Assembly (NCBI GenBank): GCA_031280065.1
Contig: JAITHH010000094.1
Coordinates: 1 to 5,174 of the forward strand
Reading direction: 5' to 3'
Origin: Treponema sp.
Lineage (GTDB): Bacteria > Spirochaetota > Spirochaetia > Treponematales > Breznakiellaceae
DNA: 5,174 bases
Numbering within the stretch: the first letter of the stretch is position 1; each line of letters opens with the position of its first letter. Shown piece after piece: positions 1 to 4,488 of the stretch. Under the pieces are notes generated by a model. The model had not been told where the DNA came from, did not search any database, and saw only the letters and a program-made list of their open reading frames with translations. A program made the translations under genes and the position numbers.

Positions 1-104
1 TAAAGTATGGTTGTTCATATTAATGAATCGGCCCTGCGGCACGGCATTATTGAGGCGGACATTCATCGCGCCCTGGAAACGGTCGTGTTTGACGGACTGC
101 TCCC

Positions 105-124
105 CCAATATGCCAATATGCCAA
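105..124 (+). repeat. 8-bp tandem repeat (CCAATATG x 2.5) that breaks the toxin frame
   Basis: Two perfect adjacent copies of CCAATATG (105-112, 113-120) are followed by CCAA. Eight is not a multiple of three, so the extra copy shifts the frame. The one-unit version would still have CCAA on both sides of ATATG, a 4-bp direct repeat of the kind that promotes replication slippage. Loss of one unit restores the reading frame exactly. Confidence 0.92.
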
Positions 125-163
125 CAAGTTTTTGCTCATTGGATTTGACAGAAGCAGTAATTT

Positions 164-191
164 AATTGAGATAATGTACAACATCAGAAAA
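164..191 (+). repeat. 28-bp direct repeat, copy 1 (inside the broken toxin gene)
   Basis: The 28 bases here are identical to 1206-1233. In this copy they encode the conserved toxin segment 'IEIMYNIRK' in the downstream (correct) toxin frame. Eleven further bases (GAGTATATAAT, 196-206) recur at 1268-1278, with a longer spacer in the second copy. Confidence 0.85.
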
Positions 192-267
192 GATAGAGTA
201 TATAATGTTTTTCATGCGATGAAATGCAGGAAAGAATTTTACCATTACGCGGAGGAAAGCAGCTATT

Positions 268-510
268 ATGTCTGATATGACCGAAGAAGAAGCATGGGAG
301 CTCGACGAGCTTTTGACCAAAACTACCCCCGAAGCAGACCCCGCTGTTCAGGGGCCGTTTATCAAGCGCCGTAATATGATGGTTGTTCTGGACCATCTGT
401 CAGCGGAATATCTTACAGCGAAAATGCTCGCCACCAAACAGTCCCCCGCAGAAATTATCAGCAGTATGATACGCCGGGAACTGTCCCTAACGGAAGCTGC
501 GCCATTGTAA
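268..510 (+). CDS. Ribbon-helix-helix antitoxin of the broken toxin
   Basis: This is an 80-residue protein. The acidic N-terminal part (residues 1-30, many D/E) is likely the flexible toxin-binding arm. Residues about 36-72 read as strand ('NMMVVLDHLS'), helix ('AEYLTAKMLATKQ'), turn ('SP') and helix ('AEIISSMIRREL'), which is the ribbon-helix-helix (CopG/Arc-like) DNA-binding layout. Such antitoxins bind the operon promoter as dimers and neutralise the toxin. The ATG lies inside the last codons of the toxin frame (8-base overlap). A Shine-Dalgarno-like GGAGGA at 251-256 lies 11 bases before it, slightly far but convincing. The frame is intact although the toxin gene upstream is not, so the antitoxin may now be an orphan that could act on related modules elsewhere. 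Termination of the frameshifted toxin at 165, about 100 bases early, removes normal translational coupling. The role is inferred from position and fold prediction by eye. Confidence 0.72.
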   Translation: MSDMTEEEAWELDELLTKTTPEADPAVQGPFIKRRNMMVVLDHLSAEYLTAKMLATKQSPAEIISSMIRRELSLTEAAPL

Positions 511-580
511 GGCAGCCCCTGGTATCAGGCCCGCTGATTGCGATACCCGCGAAGCAGCGTGTTTTACGGCAAGGGAAAGT
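511..580. other. Convergent intergenic gap between two toxin-antitoxin modules
   Basis: These 70 bases separate two gene pairs that point at each other. I see no strong hairpin followed by a T run on either strand. A small imperfect hairpin is possible: CAGC 513-516 with GCTG 533-536, and inside it CCTG 518-521 with CAGG 526-529 around a GTAT loop. It contains the 14-base sequence repeated upstream of aspS. Convergent transcription without a clear terminator may let the transcripts overlap. Confidence 0.4.
517..530 (+). repeat. 14-bp direct repeat, copy 1 (CCCTGGTATCAGGC)
   Basis: This is identical to 1398-1411. It contains the short inverted repeat CCTG-GTAT-CAGG. The two copies lie on either side of the mazEF module. 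Fourteen bases matching by chance within 1 kb is unlikely, but the element is short and its function is unknown. Confidence 0.6.
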
Positions 581-925
581 TCAGTTTAGTATGCCGAAGA
601 CGGTTTTCAGGCTTTGGTCAATACGCTGTGCAACGAGCTTGGGCAGTGTGCGGACGCACTCGCGCAGAAAGGCTTTGTCGATAGTAACGATTTGCGAAAA
701 GTTGATCACCGAGGTTTTTTCCAGACCGGACACGCTCTTTTCAAGGCGGAAGTTGCCGGGAGCGTGTTCCAGCGCAAGGTTTGAAGTGATAGCGGCGCAT
801 ATCACCGTATGTAAAGAACTGCGGTTCATCATATCGCACTGGACAATCAGCACCGGACGGGTTTTAGCCGGTTCTGAACCTCGCGCCGTAGGCAGCTCTG
901 CCCACCAGATTTCACCTTTGAGCAT
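581..925 (-). CDS. mazF: MazF/PemK-family mRNA endoribonuclease toxin
   Basis: This 114-residue protein has the usual MazF length (about 110-120). Recognisable blocks are 'GEIWWAELP' (residues 4-12), 'GSEPAKTRPVLIVQ' (16-29), 'AAITSN' (44-49), 'PGNFRL' (56-61) and 'SGLEKTSVINFSQIVTIDK' (66-84). These match the MazF/PemK fold, in which the loop with the RPVLIVQ strand and the T-S-N segment carry the catalytic Arg and Thr/Ser. The family cuts single-stranded mRNA at short sequence motifs and arrests growth when its antitoxin is lost. I chose the ATG at 925 because GGAG lies five bases upstream and the ATG shares its A with the antitoxin stop (TAATG). A GTG two codons earlier (931) is possible but overlaps the Shine-Dalgarno. 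The gene is co-transcribed with the antitoxin and converges on the other toxin-antitoxin pair. It appears complete and intact; cleavage specificity cannot be read from the sequence. Confidence 0.9.
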   Translation of the reverse strand: MLKGEIWWAELPTARGSEPAKTRPVLIVQCDMMNRSSLHTVICAAITSNLALEHAPGNFRLEKSVSGLEKTSVINFSQIVTIDKAFLRECVRTLPKLVAQRIDQSLKTVFGILN

Positions 926-1158
926 TACCACTCCACTTTTTCAAGAAGATCAATCTGTGAACGCACAAGGTCATCGGGAAGGCCGGACGGAAGGCCTGAG
1001 TAAACATCATCCGCCTCTGGATGGGAACCGGGGACATCGTCCCGCAAAACAAGGACAATATCCGCCCGTCCGGCACGGACACTTTCCGGCAGGGGTTTTT
1101 CCAGCCGCAAAATACGGCGGCTGGGGTCAATTTCAACGGTTTGCTGTATTGCGGTCAT
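925..1158 (-). CDS. Antitoxin partner of MazF (small AbrB/MazE-like protein)
   Basis: This 77-residue protein lies directly upstream of mazF and overlaps it by one base (TAATG). The N-terminal half ('TAIQQTVEI', then 'RRILRLEKPLPESVRAGRADIVLVL') looks beta-rich, as in swapped-hairpin AbrB/MazE-like DNA-binding domains and related small antitoxins whose sequence reads 'LRL..PLPE....GRA.VLVVL'. The C-terminal third is acidic (DDVPGSHPEADD, then 'SQIDLLEKVEW') and is the likely toxin-binding tail, ending in an aromatic residue. Exact family membership is not certain. The frame stays open upstream to 1356, but the ATG at 1158 is preferred: the protein similarity begins there, and a good -10 (TATCAT) lies six bases upstream, so longer starts would fall before the transcript begins. 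There is no Shine-Dalgarno sequence, which suggests a leaderless message. Family logic predicts autorepression by this protein alone or with MazF. Confidence 0.75.
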   Translation of the reverse strand: MTAIQQTVEIDPSRRILRLEKPLPESVRAGRADIVLVLRDDVPGSHPEADDVYSGLPSGLPDDLVRSQIDLLEKVEW

Positions 1159-1193
1159 GGTTTCATGATACAGCAAAGAGGGCTTTTTCGCAA
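1159..1193 (-). promoter_or_regulatory. Promoter of the mazE-like/mazF operon
   Basis: On the minus strand, TTGCGA (1193-1188; 4 of 6 to TTGACA) is followed after exactly 17 bases by TATCAT (1170-1165; 5 of 6 to TATAAT). Then come only six bases, GAAACC, before the ATG at 1158. Transcription starting seven bases after the -10 would begin at the A of the ATG. No Shine-Dalgarno sequence is present. The promoter directly adjoins the relic repeat at 1206. Confidence 0.55.
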
Positions 1194-1205
1194 GCCGCGC
1201 CCTAG

Positions 1206-1317
1206 AATTGAGATAATGTACAACATCAGAAAAAAGGAATTCGCTGCCGGACAAACTCAACTCTATGGAGTATATAATTTGCGAACCCCAGGTTCGACAC
1301 GGATTTTCATGGATTAG
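1206..1317 (+). pseudogene. Relic fragment of a second toxin gene of the same family
   Basis: Positions 1206-1233 repeat exactly 28 bases of the toxin gene at 164-191. In the frame starting at 1206 they read 'IEIMYNIRK', the same peptide and codons as in that toxin. The frame then runs into unrelated residues and ends at a TAG (1315-1317). A second match, GAGTATATAAT at 1268-1278, corresponds to 196-206 but is 30 bases further away, as if DNA had been inserted or scrambled. The frame has no start of its own: upstream lies the mazE-like promoter, so the N-terminal half is missing. I read this as a decayed paralogue or a rearrangement scar, not a working gene. It might instead be a mobile or dispersed sequence that happens to overlap the coding region in copy 1. 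Confidence 0.5.
1282..1296 (+). repeat. Short perfect hairpin
   Basis: CGAACC and GGTTCG form a six-base-pair stem around a CCA loop, immediately before the left arm of the AATCCGTG inverted repeat. No U tract follows. It may belong to the same repeat element. Confidence 0.45.
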
Positions 1318-1363
1318 AAGGGTTTTGTTATTGGAAATCCGCGTTAATCCGTGCAATCCGTGG
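1298..1363 (+). repeat. Inverted AATCCGTG-type intergenic repeat
   Basis: The left arm 1298-1316 is the reverse complement of the right arm 1345-1362, apart from two substitutions and one extra base (TAATCCATGAAAATCCGTG against TAATCCGTGCAATCCGTG). The right side is itself made of three units in a row, AATCCGCGTT (1336), AATCCGTGC (1346) and AATCCGTGG (1355). Sequences of the form 'AATCCGTG.AATCCGTGG' recur between genes in many bacterial genomes as dispersed elements of unknown role; this is from memory and was not searched here. The RNA could fold into a long stem with a loop of about 28 bases. No T run follows, so it is not a standard terminator. Confidence 0.65.
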
Positions 1364-1370
1364 ACTATGT

Positions 1371-1397
1371 TTAAAAAACCTGATTTAATCAGCGGTT
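1371..1397 (-). terminator. Possible minus-strand terminator or 13-bp operator palindrome
   Basis: CTGATT-T-AATCAG (1380-1392) is a perfect palindrome around one central base. Read on the minus strand, CTGAT-TAA-ATCAG plus an AAC/GTT extension with a two-base bulge forms a weak stem followed directly by a T-rich run (GTTTTTTAA). That could stop antisense transcription out of aspS. Equally, it could be an operator about 75 bases before the aspS start. The stem is AT-rich and weak, so both readings are tentative. Confidence 0.3.
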
Positions 1398-1411
1398 CCC
1401 TGGTATCAGGC
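1398..1411 (+). repeat. 14-bp direct repeat, copy 2 (CCCTGGTATCAGGC)
   Basis: This is identical to 517-530. It lies between the small palindrome at 1380-1392 and the likely aspS promoter. With copy 1 it brackets an interval of about 870 bases that contains mazEF. Confidence 0.6.
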
Positions 1412-1427
1412 GGTGTTGTATTGAGCC

Positions 1428-1456
1428 TGGACGAAGGCCCCCGGCTGTGCTAGTTT
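1428..1456 (+). promoter_or_regulatory. Likely aspS promoter
   Basis: TGGACG (1428-1433; 4 of 6 to TTGACA) stands exactly 17 bases before TAGTTT (1451-1456; 3 of 6 to TATAAT, preceded by an extended TGC). Only six bases (AACACC) follow before the ATG at 1463. The hexamers are mediocre alone. The spacing and the position relative to the ATG are the same as for the mazE-like and hisC promoters, which is the main support. Confidence 0.4.
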
Positions 1457-1462
1457 AACACC

Positions 1463-3316
1463 ATGGAAACAATGAAACGCACAGCCAGTTGCGGGGCCCT
1501 GCGCGGCGGCGACGCGGGAAAGACCGTAACCCTCAACGGCTGGGTACACCGGAAGCGGGATCATGGAGGCGTCTCGTTTATCAGCCTGCGGGACCGGTAC
1601 GGCATAACCCAGGTGGTGATTGACGAAGGTTCTCCGCCGGAACTGGCGGCCCTGAGCGCGGAACTGCGAAACGAGTTCTGTGTGGCCGTGGAAGGCCAGG
1701 TGCGTAAGCGCCCCGGTTCCATGGTCAACCCCAATATGGCCACCGGGGAAATCGAGGTGGCCGCTTCCAAACTGGCTATTTTAAGCCGTTCAGCGCCGCT
1801 TCCCTTCCAGATTGACGAGGAAGGGGCCGTTAAAGAAGAACTGCGCCTCAAGTACCGCTACCTGGACCTGCGTTCCGCGTCCATGCAGCGGAAGATACGG
1901 CTCCGCAGCGAAACTGCCTTTGCCGTGCGGGAATGGATGACCGGCCAGGGCTTCTACGAGATAGAAACCCCCACCTTTATCAGATCCACCCCGGAGGGGG
2001 CCAGGGATTACCTGGTGCCCTCCCGGCTCTATCCGGGCAAATTCTACGCCCTGCCCCAATCGCCCCAGCTTTACAAGCAGATACTCATGGCCGCGGGCTT
2101 TGACAAGTATTTCCAGATCGCCCGCTGTTACCGGGACGAGGACGCCCGGGGAGACCGGCAGCCGGAATTCACCCAAATTGACATCGAAATGTCCTTTGTA
2201 AGCCGGGACGACGTGCTCTCCATGACCGAAGGGCTCATGGGCCATATCTTTAAGAAGACCCTGGGCCGGGAACTCCCCCCGCGCTTCAAGCGCCTGACCT
2301 ACGAAACGTCCATGGAACGCTACGGCTCCGACAAGCCTGACCTGCGGTTCGGCCTGGAATTGCGCGACTTCGGCCCCTATGTGGAGTCCGGGGGCTTCCA
2401 GGCGTTCAAAGACGCCCTGGCTCAGGGGGATGCCGCGCAAAAAGCCGCCGCTGCCAAGGGGGTGAGTGCGCCTGGCGGCGGAGTCAAGGCCCTGGTTGTA
2501 CCCGGCAAGGCGGACTATTCCCGGAAGCAGATCGAGGAGCTGGAGGCCCAGGCCAAGGTCTACAAGGCCAAGGGCCTGGCCTGGATGAAGGTTACGGGAA
2601 CTGAATCGTCCCCGGCCCTGGAGGGCGGCGCGGCCAAGTTCTTTGGGAACAGCGCCGGTGAAATTACCGCGGGCCTGGGGGCCAAGCCGGGGGACCTGAT
2701 CCTTCTGGCCGCGGATGCCCAGCGCCGGATTGCCAACATTGCCTTGGGAGCCGTGCGCTCCAAGCTGGGCAAGGACCTGGGGCTCACCGGGCCGGATGGG
2801 GAGGGCCAGCCGCGCTTTGAATTCGTCTGGATACTGGACTTTCCCCTCTTTGAGTTCAACGAAGAGGAGAACCGCTGGGAGGCGGCCCATCACCTGTTTT
2901 CCTCCCCCCAGGAGCAGTATCACGGGGTTCTGGAAAGCGATCCCGGCGCGGTAAAGGGCGATCTCTACGACCTGGTGCTCAACGGCTATGAGCTGGCATC
3001 GGGCTCCATCAGAATTCACGACCCGGAACTGCAAAAGCGGATATTCAGCATCGCGGGCTTTGATCCCGCAGAGGCGGAGGCCAAATTCGGCTTCTTAACC
3101 GAGGCGTTCAAGTACGGAGCGCCCCCCCACGGCGGCATCGCCCCGGGCCTGGACCGGCTGGTGATGCTCATGGCTGGGGAAACTTCGATTAAAGAGGTCA
3201 TCGCCTTTCCAAAGAATTCCTTTGCGGAGAATCCCATGGACGGCAGCCCCGGCGAGGTGGATCAGAAGCAGCTTGATGAATTGCGCCTCATCATCCGCGG
3301 ACCGGATCAGGGTTAG
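1463..3316 (+). CDS. aspS: Aspartyl-tRNA synthetase, bacterial type
   Basis: This 617-residue class II synthetase charges tRNA-Asp with aspartate in the cytoplasm. The N-terminal OB-fold anticodon domain has 'GWVHRKRDHGGVSFISLRDR' (26-45). The catalytic core has 'TPEGARDYLVPSR' (176-188), the flipping-loop block 'QSPQLYKQ' (199-206), motif 2 'FQIARCYRDED' with R224 (218-228), then 'RQPEFTQIDIEMSF', and motif 3 'GLDRL' with R565 (562-566). The insertion (GAD) domain spans roughly 295-440 and includes an Ala/Gly-rich stretch at 320-340; this and small insertions make it longer than the 590-residue E. coli enzyme. The OB segment reads RDHGG where E. coli has RDLGS. His-Gly here is seen in non-discriminating AspRSs that also charge tRNA-Asn, so that activity is possible but unproven. 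'HHLFSSP' (476-482) replaces the usual HHPFTSP. A second in-frame ATG at 1472 is possible. There is no Shine-Dalgarno sequence. Confidence 0.97.
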   Translation: METMKRTASCGALRGGDAGKTVTLNGWVHRKRDHGGVSFISLRDRYGITQVVIDEGSPPELAALSAELRNEFCVAVEGQVRKRPGSMVNPNMATGEIEVAASKLAILSRSAPLPFQIDEEGAVKEELRLKYRYLDLRSASMQRKIRLRSETAFAVREWMTGQGFYEIETPTFIRSTPEGARDYLVPSRLYPGKFYALPQSPQLYKQILMAAGFDKYFQIARCYRDEDARGDRQPEFTQIDIEMSFVSRDDVLSMTEGLMGHIFKKTLGRELPPRFKRLTYETSMERYGSDKPDLRFGLELRDFGPYVESGGFQAFKDALAQGDAAQKAAAAKGVSAPGGGVKALVVPGKADYSRKQIEELEAQAKVYKAKGLAWMKVTGTESSPALEGGAAKFFGNSAGEITAGLGAKPGDLILLAADAQRRIANIALGAVRSKLGKDLGLTGPDGEGQPRFEFVWILDFPLFEFNEEENRWEAAHHLFSSPQEQYHGVLESDPGAVKGDLYDLVLNGYELASGSIRIHDPELQKRIFSIAGFDPAEAEAKFGFLTEAFKYGAPPHGGIAPGLDRLVMLMAGETSIKEVIAFPKNSFAENPMDGSPGEVDQKQLDELRLIIRGPDQG

Positions 3317-3340
3317 CCGGGCCGGACAGCGGGGGCGGGG

Positions 3341-3871
3341 GTGAAGGAATACCTGGAACTGGCCTGGACCTTCTTTCGGATGGGCTGTATGACCTTTGGC
3401 GGGGGCTACGCCATGGTTCCCGTGCTGGAGCGGATGGTGATTCCCAAGGGCTGGATCACCATGGACGAGGTGATGGACTACTACACCATCGGCCAGGTAA
3501 CGCCGGGGATCATCGCGGTGAATGTCTCCACCTTCGTGGGCTATAAACTGAAAGGCGCTGCCGGGGGCATCCTCGCCACCCTGAGTTTCATCCTGCCCTC
3601 CATGCTGATCATCACCGGCGTTGCCCTGTTCCTCCGCAGTTTTGCCCATATCCCCCTGATCCGTCATGCCTTTGGGGGAATCCGGGTGGCGGTGGGGGCC
3701 CTGATCCTGGATACGGTGATCAAACTCTGCCGGGGTTTCTTCAAAGATGTCCGGGCCCTGTGTATCTTCGGCATTGCCCTGGGGCTTTCGGCGGTTTTCA
3801 GCGTCTCTCCGGCGCTCCTGGTCATGGCTGCGGGGGCTGCGGGCTTCCTCCTGTACCGGAAACGGGGATGA
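3341..3871 (+). CDS. Short-chain CHR-family (chromate) transporter, first half
   Basis: This 176-residue membrane protein has one CHR (ChrA) domain. The signature blocks are 'FFRMGCMTFGGGYAMVPVLE' (11-30), 'GQVTPGIIAVNVSTFVGYK' (51-69), 'SFILPSMLII' (82-91) and 'AFGGIRVAVGALIL' (110-123). Hydrophobic segments at about 73-98, 110-130 and 138-172 give roughly five membrane passes. Short CHR proteins come in adjacent pairs, each equal to half of a long ChrA, and work together; in Bacillus a pair exports chromate. In an anaerobe the physiological substrate may be a different oxyanion. The GTG start at 3341 is chosen because the family begins a few residues before 'WTFF', and the ATG at residue 14 would remove the first helix. 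The gene starts 24 bases after aspS with a G-rich but poor Shine-Dalgarno, so it is probably read through from aspS. Its stop overlaps the next start (ATGA). Confidence 0.9.
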   Translation: MKEYLELAWTFFRMGCMTFGGGYAMVPVLERMVIPKGWITMDEVMDYYTIGQVTPGIIAVNVSTFVGYKLKGAAGGILATLSFILPSMLIITGVALFLRSFAHIPLIRHAFGGIRVAVGALILDTVIKLCRGFFKDVRALCIFGIALGLSAVFSVSPALLVMAAGAAGFLLYRKRG

Positions 3872-4419
3872 ATCTCCTTATCCTTTTTGCCGAATTCTTC
3901 CGGATCGGCCTCTTTTCCGTGGGCGGAGGGCTGGCGGCGCTGCCTTTTCTGTACCAACTGGCGGAAACCGCTGAATGGCTCCAGGCGGAACAGATTCCCG
4001 AAATGCTTGCCGCGGCCCAGTCCGCGCCGGGGGCCATTGGAATCAACCTGGCGGTGTATGCGGGTTTCCAGTGCGCGGGCATCCCTGGGGGGATATGCGC
4101 GGCCCTGGGCATGGCGAGCCCTTCTATCATCGTGATCCTTATCATCGCCCGGGCCCTCCAGACTTTCCGGGAAAACGCGGTAATTCAGGCGATCTTTTCC
4201 GGTCTCCGGCCCGCTGCGGCGGGTCTTCTCGGCGCGGCGGCCCTGGCGGCTATCAAGCTGTCCCTCCACAACCCGGAATGGACCGCCTGGCATCAGGTAC
4301 TCCGCCCCTGGGAATCGGTTCTTTTCGGGCTGACCTTCCTGCTGCTCCGCCGGTACAAGGGCCATCCGGTCATTTATATCGCCGCCGGGGGCGTTGCGGG
4401 CGCGGTTCTGGGTTTGTGA
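3868..4419 (+). CDS. Short-chain CHR-family (chromate) transporter, second half
   Basis: This 183-residue membrane protein is paralogous to its upstream neighbour: 'FFRIGLFSVGGGLAALPFL' (10-28) parallels 'FFRMGCMTFGGGYAMVPVL', 'AQSAPGAIGINLAVYAGFQ' (50-68) parallels 'GQVTPGIIAVNVSTFVGYK', and 'IFSGLRPAAAGLLG' (109-122) parallels 'AFGGIRVAVGALIL'. It should pair with the first protein to form a complete inner-membrane anion transporter with inverted halves. The ATG at 3868 overlaps the preceding stop by four bases (ATGA), so translation is coupled and subunit amounts are likely equal. The frame is open further upstream to 3760, but that part lies inside the first gene and lacks CHR-like sequence. 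The protein ends with a last membrane segment (about 167-183) and almost no tail. The substrate is not readable from sequence. Confidence 0.9.
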   Translation: MNLLILFAEFFRIGLFSVGGGLAALPFLYQLAETAEWLQAEQIPEMLAAAQSAPGAIGINLAVYAGFQCAGIPGGICAALGMASPSIIVILIIARALQTFRENAVIQAIFSGLRPAAAGLLGAAALAAIKLSLHNPEWTAWHQVLRPWESVLFGLTFLLLRRYKGHPVIYIAAGGVAGAVLGL

Positions 4420-4452
4420 AGGATAGACGTTTACTGAACCCACGGTATCTGC

Positions 4453-4481
4453 TTGACGGGACGCATAACGTAGGCTACAGT
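4453..4481 (+). promoter_or_regulatory. Likely hisC promoter
   Basis: TTGACG (4453-4458; 5 of 6 to TTGACA) is followed after exactly 17 bases by TACAGT (4476-4481; 4 of 6 to TATAAT). The ATG at 4489 comes only seven bases later, so the transcript would have almost no 5' leader. The promoter lies in the 69-base gap after the transporter genes, suggesting hisC is a separate transcription unit. I see no clear terminator in that gap. Confidence 0.5.
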
Positions 4482-4488
4482 TCCTTCC

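Larger units (their letters stand above)
7..275 (+). pseudogene. Frameshifted BrnT/DUF4258-like toxin gene
   Basis: Read from the ATG at 7, the frame stops at 163-165 after 52 codons. The lost frame continues from 123 to a TGA at 273-275. The break is an exact tandem duplication: CCAATATG occurs at 105-112 and 113-120, followed by a half copy CCAA (121-124). Removing one 8-bp unit gives one 86-residue protein: an N-terminal half with 'ESALRHGI', then 'KFLLIGFDR', 'NLIEIMYNI' and 'VFHAMKCRKEF'. This is the layout of small single-domain toxins of the BrnT/DUF4258 kind, which are RNase-fold proteins; the family is assigned by memory of the pattern and the exact family is uncertain. The end of the repaired frame overlaps the ATG of the downstream antitoxin by 8 bases, as in a translationally coupled toxin-antitoxin operon. 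Only six bases precede the ATG in the window, so the promoter, and a possible earlier start, cannot be judged. As it stands the gene should give only a 52-residue, presumably inactive product. Confidence 0.78.
1159..1462. other. Gene-free 304-base region between mazE-like gene and aspS
   Basis: This divergent gap holds, in order: the minus-strand mazEF promoter, the toxin relic with its 28-bp repeat, a perfect 6-bp-stem hairpin (CGAACC 1282-1287, GGTTCG 1291-1296), an inverted AATCCGTG-type repeat (1298-1363), a 13-bp palindrome (1380-1392), a 14-bp repeat (1398-1411) and the likely aspS promoter. It is more AT-rich than aspS. The open frames crossing it translate repeat DNA and show no protein-like conservation. 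Confidence 0.7.

Noticed and set aside
591..1205. 204-codon open frame on the plus strand
   Set aside because: It is antisense to the mazF and mazE-like genes, which are clearly supported by family motifs and overlap structure.
164..1233. 28-bp repeats as a possible CRISPR
   Set aside because: There are only two copies more than 1 kb apart, coding in a toxin frame, with no regular spacers and no cas genes.
1288..1303. GGTTCGA segment resembling a tRNA T-arm
   Set aside because: The stem needed around the loop does not form, and no acceptor, D or anticodon arms lie upstream. A simple hairpin explains it better.
925..1356. 143-codon version of the MazF antitoxin
   Set aside because: The extra N-terminal part translates the intergenic repeat and relic region, and lies upstream of the likely transcription start. 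The 77-residue form starting at 1158 fits the family better.
1265..1453. 62-codon open frame before aspS
   Set aside because: It translates the AATCCGTG repeat ('IRVNPCNPWT'), a typical spurious product of such repeats, with no supporting start signal.
1790..3034. 414-codon open frame on the minus strand
   Set aside because: It lies fully antisense to aspS, whose motifs are all intact. Long antisense frames are expected in GC-rich genes, and its translation has no recognisable domain.
4420..4488. Terminator after the transporter pair
   Set aside because: I found no GC-rich hairpin followed by a T run. The gap is explained by a promoter-like sequence for hisC.
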